Positions 47,937-59,580 are shown, counted from the first letter of the stretch. The stretch: 64,000 bases of DNA from Limosilactobacillus difficilis (GCF_947387495.1 NZ_CANDNU010000003.1:18190-82189); one strand, 5' to 3'. A program made the numbers and translations. Notes: a model not told the origin generated them from the sequence alone.

Positions 47937-47982
47937 GAGTTGGCGAACGTTCCAGATGGGTTCGTTCCCCAACTCTTTTTTA
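47937..47982 (+). terminator. Rho-independent terminator after frr
   Basis: GAGTTGGCGAACG / CGTTCCCCAACTC stem, then TTTTTT. Confidence 0.9.
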
Positions 47983-48023
47983 TTGCCTTCTTAAGGGAGT
48001 CGGTAGAGAATAAGCTAAATATT

Positions 48024-48032
48024 TGTTAGAAT
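48024..48032 (+). promoter_or_regulatory. Possible uppS promoter, extended -10
   Basis: TTGTTAGAAT holds TG-T-TAGAAT, an extended -10 with weak -35, about 85 bp before uppS. Confidence 0.4.
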
Positions 48033-48114
48033 GTGAGAGGTATGTATTTTTTAATCAAACAATTGTTGCAAGGAAATAATAATTATACCGAATGTTTTCT
48101 CTGGAGGAATTACT

Positions 48115-48873
48115 TTGGATAGAGAGCAGAATGAGCTCAATGAGCAATTAGATCCATCTCGCATTCCTAACCACATCGCTATCATTATGGATGGCAATGG
48201 ACGCTGGGCTAAAAAGCGACATCTTCCGCGGGTTGCTGGGCACAAGGAAGGGATGAACACCGTCAAGAAGGTGGCAATTGCGGCTAGCAATTTAGGAGTT
48301 AAAGTGTTGACTTTGTATGCTTTTTCGACCGAAAATTGGAAACGACCGAAGACAGAGGTCAGCTACCTGATGCAGTTGCCAATCCGTTTTTTCAGTACCT
48401 TTGTGCCAGATTTGGTTAAACACAATGTGAAGGTAATGGTAATGGGCGATACGAGTCAGTTGCCAAAGGCGACACAAAAAGCGGTGCGGGATGCTATTAA
48501 CGATACCGCTGATTGTGATGGAATGATTCTTAACTTTGCCTTGAATTATGGTGGCCGCGACGAAATCGTTCGGGCGGTCCGGGGGATTGCCACGGACGTC
48601 GCTAATAAGCGCCTAAATCTTGATCAAATTTCTGCGAAGACGGTTGATGATTATTTGATGACGGCTCCGTTAAAGGAGCTTGCTGATCCAGATCTGCTGA
48701 TTCGGACCAGTGGAGAATTGCGATTATCCAACTTTTTGCTGTGGCAAATTGCTTATTCCGAATTTATCTTTACGGATCAATTCTGGCCGGATTTTGACGC
48801 GAATTCTTTGGAAAAGGCAATTATCAAGTTTCAACAGCGGAAAAGACGTTTTGGCGGCTTAATTAATAAGTAG
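48115..48873 (+). CDS. uppS: Undecaprenyl diphosphate synthase
   Basis: A 252-residue cis-prenyltransferase. HIAIIMDGNGRWAKKRHL has the catalytic Asp; TLYAFSTENWKRP and LIRTSGELRLSNFLLWQ are the other motifs. Makes the lipid carrier for wall precursors. TTG start after GGAGGAATTACT. Confidence 0.97.
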   Translation: MDREQNELNEQLDPSRIPNHIAIIMDGNGRWAKKRHLPRVAGHKEGMNTVKKVAIAASNLGVKVLTLYAFSTENWKRPKTEVSYLMQLPIRFFSTFVPDLVKHNVKVMVMGDTSQLPKATQKAVRDAINDTADCDGMILNFALNYGGRDEIVRAVRGIATDVANKRLNLDQISAKTVDDYLMTAPLKELADPDLLIRTSGELRLSNFLLWQIAYSEFIFTDQFWPDFDANSLEKAIIKFQQRKRRFGGLINK

Positions 48874-48889
48874 GGAGTGTGTAATTAAA

Positions 48890-49675
48890 GTGAAAACACG
48901 AGTGATTACAGCGGTCGTGGCACTAGCCATTTTTATTCCGCTGATTATCTTTGGCAGTTGGCCATTAACGATTGCTGCGCTGGTCTTAGGGATCGTTGCA
49001 GTTGGCGAAATTACGACGATGAAAAAGATGTTTGTGACGTCTTTTCCAGCTTTAATCAGTTTTCTGGGTGTTATTTTATTAATTTTGCCACAGAATTGGC
49101 TAAAATTTTTGCCACACGGAATTAACCGGCTCGAAGCCTTTTATGTTCTAGTGATTTTATTGCTGCTGTACACAGTCTTCGACATCAACAAGTTCAGTTT
49201 TGATGATGTTGGCGTTCTCACCTTGGGCATGCTCTACGTTGGTTTCGGTTTTAACGCCTTTATTGCTGCGCGGGCTGTTAATTTCCAGACCTTATTGTAT
49301 GGGATGCTGGTAGTCTGGATTACGGACAGCGGGGCCTACATTTTTGGCCGTCAATTTGGTAAACACAAATTGGCTCCCCGAGTTAGTCCTAACAAGACTT
49401 GGGAGGGGTCTATCTGTGGGAGTCTCTCGGCCGTCGTGATCTGTGCGATTTATCTGAAGTTTTTCCCGGTGGGCTACAGCTGGCCAATGATGGTTCTGTG
49501 GACACTGGTCCTGTCAATTTGTGGGCAATTTGGCGACCTGATTGAGTCTTCATTGAAGCGGCACTATGGTGTCAAAGACTCAGGTAAAATTCTTCCGGGA
49601 CACGGTGGGATTTTGGATCGTTTTGACAGTATGTTAATTGTGATGCCACTGATGCAGTTGATCGGGATTATCTAA
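48890..49675 (+). CDS. cdsA: Phosphatidate cytidylyltransferase
   Basis: A 261-residue membrane enzyme with about eight spans; the signature lies near the end (DSGKILPGHGGILDRFDS). Makes CDP-diacylglycerol. GTG start, downstream of uppS. Confidence 0.96.
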   Translation: MKTRVITAVVALAIFIPLIIFGSWPLTIAALVLGIVAVGEITTMKKMFVTSFPALISFLGVILLILPQNWLKFLPHGINRLEAFYVLVILLLLYTVFDINKFSFDDVGVLTLGMLYVGFGFNAFIAARAVNFQTLLYGMLVVWITDSGAYIFGRQFGKHKLAPRVSPNKTWEGSICGSLSAVVICAIYLKFFPVGYSWPMMVLWTLVLSICGQFGDLIESSLKRHYGVKDSGKILPGHGGILDRFDSMLIVMPLMQLIGII

Positions 49676-49696
49676 GCGAAGCAAAGAGGCGATTAT

Positions 49697-50974
49697 TTGT
49701 TAGTTACAATCATTACCTTCATCATCGTCTTTGGTGTGATTGTTTTGGTTCATGAATATGGCCACTACTTTTTTGCTCAGCGAGCGGGAATCCTAGTTCG
49801 AGAATTTTCAATCGGGATGGGGCCTAAAGTATGGTGGCATCGCGGCCAAAACGGCACCACTTTCACGGTCAGGATTCTGCCACTTGGTGGTTATGTCCGC
49901 TTGGCTGGTAGTGATGATGAAGATGAAGAAACATTGCGTCCGGGAACGGCCGTTAGTCTTCAGTTGAACGATCAGCAAAAGGTCACAACGATTAACGCTA
50001 GTTCGCAGTCAACCTTGTTTCAGGGGATTCCATTGCAGCTAACGGGACATGATCTGGTGGATGGCCTGTGGCTGAAAGGCTACGTTAACGGTGATGAATC
50101 GACTGTTCAAAAGTATTCAGTTGACCATGATGCGACTTTGATTGAAGAAGACGGCACCCAGGTGCGAATTGCACCGCGAGATGTCCAATTTCGGTCGGCC
50201 AGTCTCGGCAACCGGATGCTCACGAATTTTGCCGGGCCATTTAACAATTTTATCCTGTCTTTACTGGTGTTTGTGCTGCTTGGCTTTACTTTGAGCGCTG
50301 TGCCGACTGGGGCCAACAAAATTGGCCAGGTTACTAGCAACGGGGTGGCTAAACGGGCAGGTTTGGTGGCTGGCGACCGAATTACAGCCGTTAATGGTCA
50401 CCATACTGGCAATTGGCAGGAACTTTCGACGCAAATCAGCTCACATCCGGACAAAAAGATCAGCATAACCTACCAACGGCAAGGCAAACAACATCGCCTG
50501 ACTTTGCGCCCGCAGAGTGTTAGGAGTGGCCGGCAGCAAGTTGGCCGGCTTGGCATCGTTGAGGAAACAACCACCAGTACTGCAGCTCGTTTATCATTTG
50601 GCTGGCGTCAATTTACCCAGTCAGGGGCCTTGATTTTCCAAGTCTTGGGTCATATGCTAACTCATGGCTTTAACGTCAATGATTTTGGCGGTCCGGTAGC
50701 CATGTATGCGGGAACCTCGCAAGCAACAAAATTAGGTATCAACGGGGTTTTATCGTTTTTGGCAATGTTGTCCATTAACTTGGGCATTGTTAATCTGCTG
50801 CCAATTCCGGCACTTGATGGGGGAAAACTGCTGTTAAACATTATCGAGGCTGTGATTCGGCGGCCCATTCCAGAACAAACTGAGGCCATTGTCAATTTCA
50901 TCGGCTTCGCTTTGCTGATGCTGTTGATGATCCTTGTCACCTGGAATGATATTCAAAGATATTTTGTACATTAA
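49697..50974 (+). CDS. rseP: Site-2 intramembrane zinc protease RseP/RasP
   Basis: 425 residues. HEYGH zinc motif near residue 19, PDZ domain near 205-275 (NKIGQVTSNGVAKRAGLVAG), and the second motif NLLPIPALDGGKLL. Cleaves membrane anti-sigma factors and leftover signal peptides. TTG start. Confidence 0.96.
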   Translation: MLVTIITFIIVFGVIVLVHEYGHYFFAQRAGILVREFSIGMGPKVWWHRGQNGTTFTVRILPLGGYVRLAGSDDEDEETLRPGTAVSLQLNDQQKVTTINASSQSTLFQGIPLQLTGHDLVDGLWLKGYVNGDESTVQKYSVDHDATLIEEDGTQVRIAPRDVQFRSASLGNRMLTNFAGPFNNFILSLLVFVLLGFTLSAVPTGANKIGQVTSNGVAKRAGLVAGDRITAVNGHHTGNWQELSTQISSHPDKKISITYQRQGKQHRLTLRPQSVRSGRQQVGRLGIVEETTTSTAARLSFGWRQFTQSGALIFQVLGHMLTHGFNVNDFGGPVAMYAGTSQATKLGINGVLSFLAMLSINLGIVNLLPIPALDGGKLLLNIIEAVIRRPIPEQTEAIVNFIGFALLMLLMILVTWNDIQRYFVH

Positions 50975-50989
50975 AGGAGTTATAGAACG

Positions 50990-52738
50990 ATGAAACAATC
51001 AAGAATGTTGATCCCAACTTTACGTAAGGCACCGAGTGATGCCGAAGCGCTGAGCCATAAGATGATGGTGCGGGCAGGTTATATTTATCAAGTTTCTGCC
51101 GGAATTTGGGCTTACCTGCCATTGGCACAGCGCGTGCTGGATAAGATCAACAACATTATCCGTCGCGAAATGGACAAAATTGACGCTGTTGAAACGACGA
51201 TGCCCGCTCTTTTGCCAGCTGACCTCTGGAAAAAAACCCGGCGTTACTACACTTACGGGGACAACTTATTCCGGCTGAAGGATCGGCGTAAGCACGAAAT
51301 GTTGCTGGGTCCGACGCATGAAGAGACCTACACCCAAATCATTCGTGATAGCATTAAGTCATACAAAAAGCTGCCGTTGCTGTTGTACCAAATCCAGGAT
51401 AAGTTTCGGGATGAAGATCGGCCACGGTATGGCCTCTTGCGAACAAAGGAGTTCATCATGTATGATGGTTACTCCTTCACGGTTGACCGTGCCGGCTTGG
51501 ACGCTGAATACGAAAATGTGGCCAAGGCTTATCACAACATTTTTGATCAGATGGGTCTGAACTACAAAGTGATCGTTGCTGATTCTGGGACCATCGGTGG
51601 GACCGGCAGTCAGGAATTCTCTGCTCCGGCGAAGATTGGTGAAGATACGATTGTCTACACTGACGGCGGCTACGCTGCTAACCTGGAAAAGGCTACGAGC
51701 AAGTTCAACGGCAAACAGCAGATCGCCGAAGAAAAAGAATTAACCAAGATGGCAACACCGGGAGCACATTCGGTCGACGAAGCTGCTGAAAGCCTCGGCA
51801 TTGATGCAAAGCAGATTCTGAAGAGCATGCTTTTCATGGCCACCAAGGACGGCGAGGATGAGCCCGAGCCAGTGATGGTTTTGATGCGCGGCAATGACGA
51901 AGTCAACGAAACAAAGGTGACGAACGCCTTAGATGCTGATGATTTGCGTTTAGCTACCGACGAGGAAATTAGCAAGCTCTTGAATGGCGCCCATCCTGGT
52001 TCACTTGGCCCAGTTGGGGTTGGTAAGGATGTTAAGATTTTGGCGGACAATTACGTTAAGGTCTTGGTTAACATGGCGTTAGGTGCTAATGAAGATGGCT
52101 ATCACTACATCAACGCCAATATCGACCGTGACTTCCGGGTTGATCAATTTGGCGACTTCCGGAACGTTCAGGAAGGTGAAATAGCTCCGGACGGGATGCC
52201 AATTAAGTTCACCAACGGGATTGAAATTGGCCACATCTTTAAACTGGGGACTCTCTACTCTGATATCCTGGGCGCTCAGGTCTTAAATGACCAAGGCCGG
52301 CAGACCGACGTCGTAATGGGTTGTTACGGAATTGGTGTTTCCCGGTTGCTGTCCGCTGTGGTCGAACAAAATGCGGACGATAACGGCCTCGTTTGGCCAA
52401 CATCGATTGCACCATTTGATATCCACGTCATTCCTGTCAATGTTAAGAAGGATGAGCAGATGTCACTAGCTAACAGCATCACGACTGAACTCGAAGACGC
52501 AGGCTACGATGTTCTGATCGATGATCGAAAGGAACGGGCCGGCGTGAAATTTGCTGATTCAGACTTGATTGGGATTCCGTTGCGTGTCACTGTCGGTAAC
52601 AAGGCCAAGGATGGTATTGTCGAACTGAAGCTGCGCCGCACCGGGGAAACGATTGAAGTGAAAAAAGAAGAGATTGTTAACACGGTCGGAATTTTGCTGA
52701 AGCAAGCCGCCAATGATGAACAGTCAGTTAACAAGTAA
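50990..52738 (+). CDS. proS: Prolyl-tRNA synthetase (bacterial type)
   Basis: 582 residues: class II core motifs (RREMDKIDAVETTMPALLPA; RYGLLRTKEFIMYDGYSF), a long editing insertion in the middle, and a C-terminal anticodon domain. ATG follows AAAGGAGTTATAGAACG. Charges tRNA-Pro. Confidence 0.97.
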   Translation: MKQSRMLIPTLRKAPSDAEALSHKMMVRAGYIYQVSAGIWAYLPLAQRVLDKINNIIRREMDKIDAVETTMPALLPADLWKKTRRYYTYGDNLFRLKDRRKHEMLLGPTHEETYTQIIRDSIKSYKKLPLLLYQIQDKFRDEDRPRYGLLRTKEFIMYDGYSFTVDRAGLDAEYENVAKAYHNIFDQMGLNYKVIVADSGTIGGTGSQEFSAPAKIGEDTIVYTDGGYAANLEKATSKFNGKQQIAEEKELTKMATPGAHSVDEAAESLGIDAKQILKSMLFMATKDGEDEPEPVMVLMRGNDEVNETKVTNALDADDLRLATDEEISKLLNGAHPGSLGPVGVGKDVKILADNYVKVLVNMALGANEDGYHYINANIDRDFRVDQFGDFRNVQEGEIAPDGMPIKFTNGIEIGHIFKLGTLYSDILGAQVLNDQGRQTDVVMGCYGIGVSRLLSAVVEQNADDNGLVWPTSIAPFDIHVIPVNVKKDEQMSLANSITTELEDAGYDVLIDDRKERAGVKFADSDLIGIPLRVTVGNKAKDGIVELKLRRTGETIEVKKEEIVNTVGILLKQAANDEQSVNK

Positions 52739-52749
52739 GGAATAAAAAG

Positions 52750-52793
52750 AGGTGGTTCACCGTGCTTTTCACTGCGGAGGACCGCCTTTTCAG
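52750..52793 (+). other. Intergenic hairpin resembling the 3' end of a T-box
   Basis: GGTGGT / ACCGCC can pair around a short stretch, then TTTT. The AGGTGGTTCACCGTG phrase resembles the T-box core, but no stem I fits in this 74-bp gap. Probably a weak terminator before polC. Confidence 0.35.
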
Positions 52794-52812
52794 CTATGAA
52801 GGAGCATAAAAA

Positions 52813-55800
52813 GTGGCTTTAAATCATCATGAATTGTTTGAAAAGTTGCTAGAGCAAATCAAGTTGAAGGACACGGCTCAGCCTGTCCTCAAAAGCGGGC
52901 AAATCCGGCGGGTGATTGTCCACCAGCAATCACGGGAATGGGAGTTTCACCTGACCTTTAAGCATGTTTTACCGTTCCAGCTGTACTCTGATATTCAGGA
53001 AGCAATGCAGACGGCCTTCGCACCGATTGCCAAAGTTGTTCTCAAGGTCGCGACACCTAGTGATGAACTCAATGATGAAGAAGTTAATGCTTATTGGAAT
53101 CAGGTAGCTTCAGTAACCATCGGCAATTCGCCCCTCGGAATGGAAGCAGCAGCTGAAGCGATGCCCCACGTCGATGGACACCAGGTAACCCTAATTGTAA
53201 ACACCGAAAAGAGTGGGGAGTATTTCGACGATAATTTGCGAGCTAAGTTGGTCAAAAACTATGTCAATTGCGGATTTCCCTCATTTTCAATGAAGGTCAA
53301 AGTCGATCAGCAAGCGGCCCAGGAAAAACAGCGTCAGATGCACGCTAAGCAGGCGGCCCATGATCAGGAATTAGTCAAGGCAGCAATGGCCAAGTTACAA
53401 GAACAACCAAAAAAGCAGAAGCACCAGGCAGAAGTGCCGACCGGACCAATCATCATCGGAAAGAAGATTAATCCGAAATTACCAATTCGGCGGATGGAAG
53501 AGATCACTGAAGAAGAAAACAATGTGGTCTTGGAAGGTTATGTCTTCAATAAAGAAGTAACGGATATCCGGAGCGGTCGGCAGATTTTGGTCTTGGAAGT
53601 GACAGACTATACTTCATCTTTTGCCATCAAGAAGTTTTCCAAGAATGACCAGGAAAAAGCCCTTTTTGCGGCGATCAACGAGGGTGATTGGATCAAGGTT
53701 CGGGGACCAATTCAGGAAGATACCTACATGCACGACTTGACAATGATGGCTTATGACATCAACCAAGTCAGTCACCAAGCTCGGCAAGATACTGCGCCAG
53801 AAGGTGAAAAGCGGGTGGAACTACATGCTCATACCAAGATGAGTCAAATGGACGCTACCAATTCGATTACTGATTTAGCAGGTCAGGCTCATAAATGGGG
53901 GATGCCGGCAATTGCGATTACCGACCATGCTGATGTGCAGGGCTTTCCCGAAGCCTATAAGGCAGCTAAAAAGTTTGACATTAAGATGCTCTATGGCGTC
54001 GAGGTCAATATGGTTGACGACGGCGTGCCAATTGTCTACAACCCGAATCATGACAACTTGATTGACGCCACTTACGTCATTTTTGACGTTGAAACAACCG
54101 GTCTGTCGGCAATTTACGATAAAGTGATTGAACTCTCGGCGACGAAGATGAAGCAGGGCGAGGTACTGGATCACTTCGACCAGTTCATCGATCCTGGTTT
54201 TCCTTTGTCAGAAACGACGATCAACTTGACCAGCATCACAGACGATATGGTTCGCGGTTCGAAGTCGGAAGAAGAAGTCTTTCAAATGTTTCGCGACTTT
54301 TGCAAGGGTTGCCTGATTGCTGGTCATAACGTTTCCTTTGATATGGGCTTTATGAACACTGGTTACCGACGTCACCACATGCCAGAAATCAGTGCTCCGG
54401 TAATTGACACCTTGCCGCTGGCGCGGATTTTGTACCCGAATCGTCGCAATTATCGGCTGGACTCATTGAGTAAGACCTTTGGGGTTAGTCTGGAACACCA
54501 CCACCGGGCCAATTACGACGCCGAAGCTACGGGTCATCTCTTACACCACTTCTTAAAGGATGCGGAAGAACGTCTGAATGTCACCACTGTCGACCAGTTG
54601 AATGATCATATGACTGACAACGGGGCTTGGCGTCACGGGCGGCCCTTCCATGCTGTCTTGATGACAAAGACTCAGCAAGGACTCAAAAATCTCTATAAGC
54701 TGATCTCTTTGTCAAACGTTAAGTACTTCCAACGGGTTCCGCGGGTTCCTCGTTCGCTTTTGATGAAGTTTCGTGATGGTTTGCTGGTTGGAACGGCATG
54801 TTTCCGTGGTGAAGTCTTTACTGCCATGATGCAGAAGGGTTACGAGGCAGCCAAAGAAAAAGCTAAGTTTTATGACTATATCGAAGTGCAGCCGAAAGCA
54901 AACTATGCACCGTTGCTGGAGGAAGGGCTCATCAGTTCGCAGGCACGTTTGGAATCGATCATTGCCAACATGGTCAAGCTGGGTGATGATCTTGGCAAAC
55001 CAGTGGTAGCGACTGGGGATGTACACTACCTCAATCCAGAGAATGCAGATTATCGCAAAGTCCTGATCAGTTCCCAGGGTGGGGCCAACCCGCTTAACCA
55101 TACTAAGCGGCCTGATGTGCACTTTCGGACGACTGATGAGATGCTGCAGGAGTTCAATTTTCTAGGTGAGGATGTTGCCAAGAAGATCGTGGTCACCAAC
55201 ACCCAAGAGCTGGCTGATTCAGTGAACGAGATCGCGCCGGTTGCTGATAAGCTCTATGCTCCTCACATGAAAGGTGCAGACGAAGAAATTGAGGAGCGGA
55301 CGATGAAGACTGCCAAGGACTGGTACGGCGATCCGTTACCTAAACTAGTGGCGGACCGGGTCAAACTGGAATTAGACAGTATCATCAAGAACGGCTTTGC
55401 GGTCCACTACCTCATTGCTCAACGTCTGGTGGCTAAATCTAACAAGGACGGCTACTTGGTGGGCTCCCGGGGTTCGGTCGGCAGTTCAGTGGTGGCGACC
55501 CTTTCGGGGATTACTGAAGTTAACCCCTTGCCACCGCACTACCGCTGTCCAAAATGCAAGTATTCGCATTTCTTTACGGATGGTTCCTACAGTTCAGGTT
55601 ATGACCTGCCTGATAAGAAATGCCCGAAATGCGGGACCCTAATGGTCAAAGACGGCCATGATATTCCTTTCCAAACTTTTCTGGGCTTCAAAGGCAACAA
55701 GGTGCCAGATATTGACCTTAACTTCTCAGGGGACTACCAGCCGATTGCCCATAACTACATGAAAGTCCTTTTCGGGGAAAAGAATGTTTACCGAGCGGGG

Positions 55801-57132
55801 ACGATTGGAACGGTTGCCGATAAGACAGCCTACGGTTATGTCAAAGCCTATGAACGGGAGACCAACCGAGAATTTCGCAAAGCCGAGGAGGATCGCCTCT
55901 CTAAAGGGGCAACGGGGGTTAAACGTACGACTGGTCAGCACCCGGCGGGTATTATCATCGTACCGGATGATAAGGAAATTTATGATTTTACCCCTGTGCA
56001 GTATCCGGCCGATGACCAGAATGCCGATTGGGAAACGACACACTTTGATTTTCACTCGATTCACGATAACTTGCTGAAAATGGATATTTTGGGGCATGAT
56101 GACCCGACGATGATCCGGGAACTGCAGGACTTGTCCGGAATCAATCCACAGACGATTCCGATGGATGATCCAGGAGTCATGAGTCTCTTTTCAAGTCCGA
56201 AGGCTCTCGGGGTCAGCCCGGAGCAGATCAATTCCAAGACCGGGACATTGGGCTTGCCTGAATTTGGGACGCGCTTTGTTCGTGGAATGCTGGAAGAGAC
56301 GCATCCTAAGAACTACTCGCAGCTGCTCCAGATCTCTGGGCTGTCACACGGCACTGATGTTTGGAACGGCAATGCCGAAGAGCTGATTAAAAATCATATT
56401 GCTGATATTTCACAGGTGATCGGGTGTCGGGATAACATTATGACCGACCTGATTCACTACGGCCTCAAGTCAGAAAGTGCCTTTCAAATCATGGAATCTG
56501 TTCGTCATGGTCGGGGAATCCCCGAACAATACAACGATGAACTCAAAGCTAATAAGGTTCCTAAGTGGTATATTGATTCTTGTGAGAAGATCAAGTACAT
56601 GTTCCCGCGGGCACACGCGGCGGCATATGTCTTGATGGCTCTACGGATTGCCTACTTCAAGGTCTACTTCCCACTGGTTTACTACTGTGCCTTTTTCTCA
56701 GTTCGGGCCGATGACTTTGACGTCGTCGCTATGAGTCAGGGGAAGAATTCTGTCAAGGCGCGGATCGATGAGATTAACGAGAAAGAAAAGAATCGCGAGG
56801 CTACAGCCAAGGATAAGAATTTGCGGACCATTCTTGAACTGGCTAACGAAATGCTTGAGCGCGGCTTCCGCTTTAAGATGGTCGACTTGAAGCGGTCTGA
56901 CGCTTTAAAATGGTTGATTGATGGCGACAGTTTGATTGCTCCCTTTGCGGCGATTCCTGGTTTAGGCGAAAACGTAGCTAAGCAAATTGTGGCGGCCCGA
57001 GAAGAACAGGAGTTCCTCTCGAAGGAAGACCTGGCCAACCGGGGCCACGTTTCCCAAACCCTAATCGACTTTATGACTGACCAGCACGTGTTGGATGGTT
57101 TACCAGACCAGAATCAGCTCTCGCTGTTCTAG
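52813..57132 (+). CDS. polC: DNA polymerase III PolC
   Basis: 1439 residues. OB domain near 235; PHP domain ([15 protein letters not shown]) split by a DEDDh exonuclease ([13 protein letters not shown]); zinc ribbon ([10 protein letters not shown], then CPKCGTLM); polymerase core with catalytic acids in [13 protein letters not shown]; helix-hairpin-helix end. Main Gram-positive replicase. GTG start after GAAGGAGCATAAAAA. Confidence 0.98.
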   Translation: MALNHHELFEKLLEQIKLKDTAQPVLKSGQIRRVIVHQQSREWEFHLTFKHVLPFQLYSDIQEAMQTAFAPIAKVVLKVATPSDELNDEEVNAYWNQVASVTIGNSPLGMEAAAEAMPHVDGHQVTLIVNTEKSGEYFDDNLRAKLVKNYVNCGFPSFSMKVKVDQQAAQEKQRQMHAKQAAHDQELVKAAMAKLQEQPKKQKHQAEVPTGPIIIGKKINPKLPIRRMEEITEEENNVVLEGYVFNKEVTDIRSGRQILVLEVTDYTSSFAIKKFSKNDQEKALFAAINEGDWIKVRGPIQEDTYMHDLTMMAYDINQVSHQARQDTAPEGEKRVELHAHTKMSQMDATNSITDLAGQAHKWGMPAIAITDHADVQGFPEAYKAAKKFDIKMLYGVEVNMVDDGVPIVYNPNHDNLIDATYVIFDVETTGLSAIYDKVIELSATKMKQGEVLDHFDQFIDPGFPLSETTINLTSITDDMVRGSKSEEEVFQMFRDFCKGCLIAGHNVSFDMGFMNTGYRRHHMPEISAPVIDTLPLARILYPNRRNYRLDSLSKTFGVSLEHHHRANYDAEATGHLLHHFLKDAEERLNVTTVDQLNDHMTDNGAWRHGRPFHAVLMTKTQQGLKNLYKLISLSNVKYFQRVPRVPRSLLMKFRDGLLVGTACFRGEVFTAMMQKGYEAAKEKAKFYDYIEVQPKANYAPLLEEGLISSQARLESIIANMVKLGDDLGKPVVATGDVHYLNPENADYRKVLISSQGGANPLNHTKRPDVHFRTTDEMLQEFNFLGEDVAKKIVVTNTQELADSVNEIAPVADKLYAPHMKGADEEIEERTMKTAKDWYGDPLPKLVADRVKLELDSIIKNGFAVHYLIAQRLVAKSNKDGYLVGSRGSVGSSVVATLSGITEVNPLPPHYRCPKCKYSHFFTDGSYSSGYDLPDKKCPKCGTLMVKDGHDIPFQTFLGFKGNKVPDIDLNFSGDYQPIAHNYMKVLFGEKNVYRAGTIGTVADKTAYGYVKAYERETNREFRKAEEDRLSKGATGVKRTTGQHPAGIIIVPDDKEIYDFTPVQYPADDQNADWETTHFDFHSIHDNLLKMDILGHDDPTMIRELQDLSGINPQTIPMDDPGVMSLFSSPKALGVSPEQINSKTGTLGLPEFGTRFVRGMLEETHPKNYSQLLQISGLSHGTDVWNGNAEELIKNHIADISQVIGCRDNIMTDLIHYGLKSESAFQIMESVRHGRGIPEQYNDELKANKVPKWYIDSCEKIKYMFPRAHAAAYVLMALRIAYFKVYFPLVYYCAFFSVRADDFDVVAMSQGKNSVKARIDEINEKEKNREATAKDKNLRTILELANEMLERGFRFKMVDLKRSDALKWLIDGDSLIAPFAAIPGLGENVAKQIVAAREEQEFLSKEDLANRGHVSQTLIDFMTDQHVLDGLPDQNQLSLF

Positions 57133-57133
57133 T

Positions 57134-57162
57134 TTGCGTCTAAACAGCATCGATGGTATACT
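57134..57162 (+). promoter_or_regulatory. rimP-nusA-infB operon promoter
   Basis: TTGCGT (57134-57139), 17-bp spacer, TATACT (57157-57162), just after polC. Confidence 0.75.
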
Positions 57163-57185
57163 AAGACTTGTTAATACTCGTTTCT

Positions 57186-57212
57186 GAGTGAGCAGCAATG
57201 CTCGCTCTTTTT
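57186..57212 (+). terminator. Leader hairpin/terminator before rimP
   Basis: GAGTGAGC / GCTCGCTC stem followed by TTTTTATT, located after the promoter, so it may be an attenuator or may end polC transcripts. Confidence 0.7.
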
Positions 57213-57241
57213 ATTGCAATCAATTAGCTGGAGGTGATCAT

Positions 57242-57724
57242 TTGGCAAACGTTGTTCAGACTGTGACTGATTTAGTTCAGCCCATTTTAGATGATCATGG
57301 TTTTGAACTATACGATGTTGAATTTGTCCGGGAAGGCGGTAACTGGTATCTGCGGGTTTACATCGATAAAGACGGTGGCATCACTCTTGAAGACTGCTCA
57401 ACGGTGAGTGACGCCCTGAGTGAAAAGCTTGACGAACAGGATCCCGATCCGATTCCGCAGGCTTACTTTCTCGAAATTTCGTCCCCTGGCGCCGAGCGGC
57501 CGTTAAAAAAGCCTCGCGATTGGCAGCGAGCTCTCGGACAGTACATTCATGTGTCCTTATACGCTCCTTTAAAGGGGATGAAGGGTCAAAAAATCTTTGA
57601 GGGAACCTTAAAAGATTTGACTGATGAAGAGTTGACACTCGATTACCTGGATAAGACCCGTCACAAGACGATCGTCATTCCACGCAAGCAGGTGGCCCAA
57701 GCACGTTTAGCGATTAAGTTTTAA
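57242..57724 (+). CDS. rimP: Ribosome maturation factor RimP
   Basis: 160 residues from TTG at 57242 after [31 protein letters not shown] and [15 protein letters not shown] are signatures. Helps 30S assembly. Confidence 0.96.
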   Translation: MANVVQTVTDLVQPILDDHGFELYDVEFVREGGNWYLRVYIDKDGGITLEDCSTVSDALSEKLDEQDPDPIPQAYFLEISSPGAERPLKKPRDWQRALGQYIHVSLYAPLKGMKGQKIFEGTLKDLTDEELTLDYLDKTRHKTIVIPRKQVAQARLAIKF

Positions 57725-57737
57725 AAGGAGTTAGATT

Positions 57738-58925
57738 ATGAGCAACAAAAAGCAGAACAAGGAATTGCTCGAAGCCATGGACGTTCTAGAAAAGGAAAAG
57801 GGCATCAAAAAAGAAGTCATTATTGACGCTTTAACTCAAGCCCTCGAAACGGCCTACAAGAGCAATTACGACAAAGAAACCAACGTCAAAGTGACGATTG
57901 ACAAAAACACCGGCGCCTTTCACGTCTATTCGCGGAAGACGGTTGTAGACGAAGTAACAAACCCCCTCGAACAGATTAGTTTGAAGGACGCTTACCAGAT
58001 TAGTCACGGTTACGAACTGGGCGATGAAGTGGACAAGGAAGTCACCCCTGCCAACTTTGGCCGGATTGCCGCTCAAACTGCCAAGAACGTTGTGATGCAA
58101 AAGCTGCGCGAAGAAGAGCGGCAAGTGGTTTTTGATCGCTACGACAAACTGCGTGATGACATTGTCGATGGGGTTGTTTCACGGGAAGACAACCGTTACG
58201 TTTACGTCGAATTGGAAGATGGAACAGAAGCGGCGATGAACAAGCACGACCGGATGCCTAATGAGCATTACCGGGTTCATGATCATCTCCAGGTCTACAT
58301 TACCCGGGTTGAGCGTGAAAAGACCCGTGGCCCACAAGTTTTCGTCTCCCGCACGGCACCAGATTTGTTGCGGCGGCTATTTGAAAAAGAAGTGCCAGAA
58401 TTTGCTGATGGTCCGGTTGAACTGAAAAAGATCGTTCGTGAGCCAGGTGACCGGGCGAAGGTTGCTGTTTACTCAACGGACCCGAATGTTGACCCGGTCG
58501 GGACTTGTGTTGGTCCCCGGGGGTCTCGGGTCCAGGCGATCGTCAACCAACTGGGCGGTGAAAACATCGATATTGTTGAATACGACGAAAACCCAGCTAA
58601 CTACATTGCTAATGCCCTTAACCCTGCTGACGTCCTGGATGTAATCTTTGCTTCTGATCCAGCTGAGCAAAAGCCGGCAAATGATGAGGAAAATGCCTCA
58701 GACGAGAATGCGCCAGAAGTTCACCCATCCTGCACGGTGGTCGTTCCGGATGACCAGCTGTCACTGGCCATTGGGAAAGCGGGACAAAACGCGCGGCTTG
58801 CTGCCCGTTTGACCGGTTACAAGATCGACATTAAACCAGCTAGTGAGATGGAAAATGAGCCTAATAATGATCTTGAGGATGACAATCCGGACTCAACGGA
58901 CGATAATGGAGACGTAGACGACTAA
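57738..58925 (+). CDS. nusA: Transcription factor NusA
   Basis: 395 residues: N-terminal domain, S1 domain, two KH domains (VDPVGTCVGPRGSRVQAIV; LSLAIGKAGQNARLAARL) and an acidic tail. Controls pausing and antitermination; co-transcribed with infB. Confidence 0.97.
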   Translation: MSNKKQNKELLEAMDVLEKEKGIKKEVIIDALTQALETAYKSNYDKETNVKVTIDKNTGAFHVYSRKTVVDEVTNPLEQISLKDAYQISHGYELGDEVDKEVTPANFGRIAAQTAKNVVMQKLREEERQVVFDRYDKLRDDIVDGVVSREDNRYVYVELEDGTEAAMNKHDRMPNEHYRVHDHLQVYITRVEREKTRGPQVFVSRTAPDLLRRLFEKEVPEFADGPVELKKIVREPGDRAKVAVYSTDPNVDPVGTCVGPRGSRVQAIVNQLGGENIDIVEYDENPANYIANALNPADVLDVIFASDPAEQKPANDEENASDENAPEVHPSCTVVVPDDQLSLAIGKAGQNARLAARLTGYKIDIKPASEMENEPNNDLEDDNPDSTDDNGDVDD

Positions 58926-58953
58926 GTTTTTAAAAGAGCAGCGGGGTGAAATA

Positions 58954-59253
58954 ATGAAAAAGAAAAAAATACCGATGCGAAAAGACGTTGTGACCGGAAC
59001 GATGAAGCCCAAACGGGAACTAATCCGGGTTGTACGCAATAAGCAAAACGAGGTTAGCTTGGACCCAACGGGTAAAAAGCCGGGCCGGGGCGCCTACGTA
59101 GCGGTCGATGTCGAAGTGGCTAAAGAGGCCAAGGCAGAACGGACTTTTGACAAGGTCTTTGGAGTCAGTCTTGACGACCAGTTTTATGACCAGTTGATCG
59201 AGTATGCTGATCATGAACAGGCACGGCAGAAACTGTTCCACAATGATAAATAA
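58954..59253 (+). CDS. rnpM: RNase P modulator RnpM (YlxR)
   Basis: 99 residues; the YlxR motif GTMKPKRELIRVVRNKQNEV and PGRGAYVAVD are clear. Note the first Cys-like positions of some homologues are replaced here. Overlaps ylxQ by 11 bases. Confidence 0.92.
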   Translation: MKKKKIPMRKDVVTGTMKPKRELIRVVRNKQNEVSLDPTGKKPGRGAYVAVDVEVAKEAKAERTFDKVFGVSLDDQFYDQLIEYADHEQARQKLFHNDK

Positions 59254-59554
59254 ACAAGTTTTGTCATTGCTCGGCCTCGCTCGACGGGCCCAGCAAATTG
59301 TGACTGGTGAAGGGATGGTTCTCAAAGCAGTTCGCCAGAGAAAGGTATTTTTAGTTTTCTTAGCCAGTGACGCGGGCAATGCAACGAGTAAAGAATTTCA
59401 AAATAAGTGCCGTTATTACCACGTTAGTCTCGTGCAGGACTTTACTGCCGCGCAGTTAAGTTCTGCCATCGGGATGCCACGGAAAGTCATCGGCGTCAAG
59501 CAGGCTGGTTTTGCCAATAAGATGAAGAAAATGATCAAAAATGAAACCATTTAG
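59243..59554 (+). CDS. ylxQ: L7Ae-type RNA-binding protein YlxQ
   Basis: 103 residues with [19 protein letters not shown] and [16 protein letters not shown], the L7Ae/L30e fold that binds kink-turns. Start at 59243 overlaps rnpM. Confidence 0.92.
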   Translation: MINKQVLSLLGLARRAQQIVTGEGMVLKAVRQRKVFLVFLASDAGNATSKEFQNKCRYYHVSLVQDFTAAQLSSAIGMPRKVIGVKQAGFANKMKKMIKNETI

Positions 59555-59580
59555 TTAAATTAGTAAAGGAGCGTGGACGT

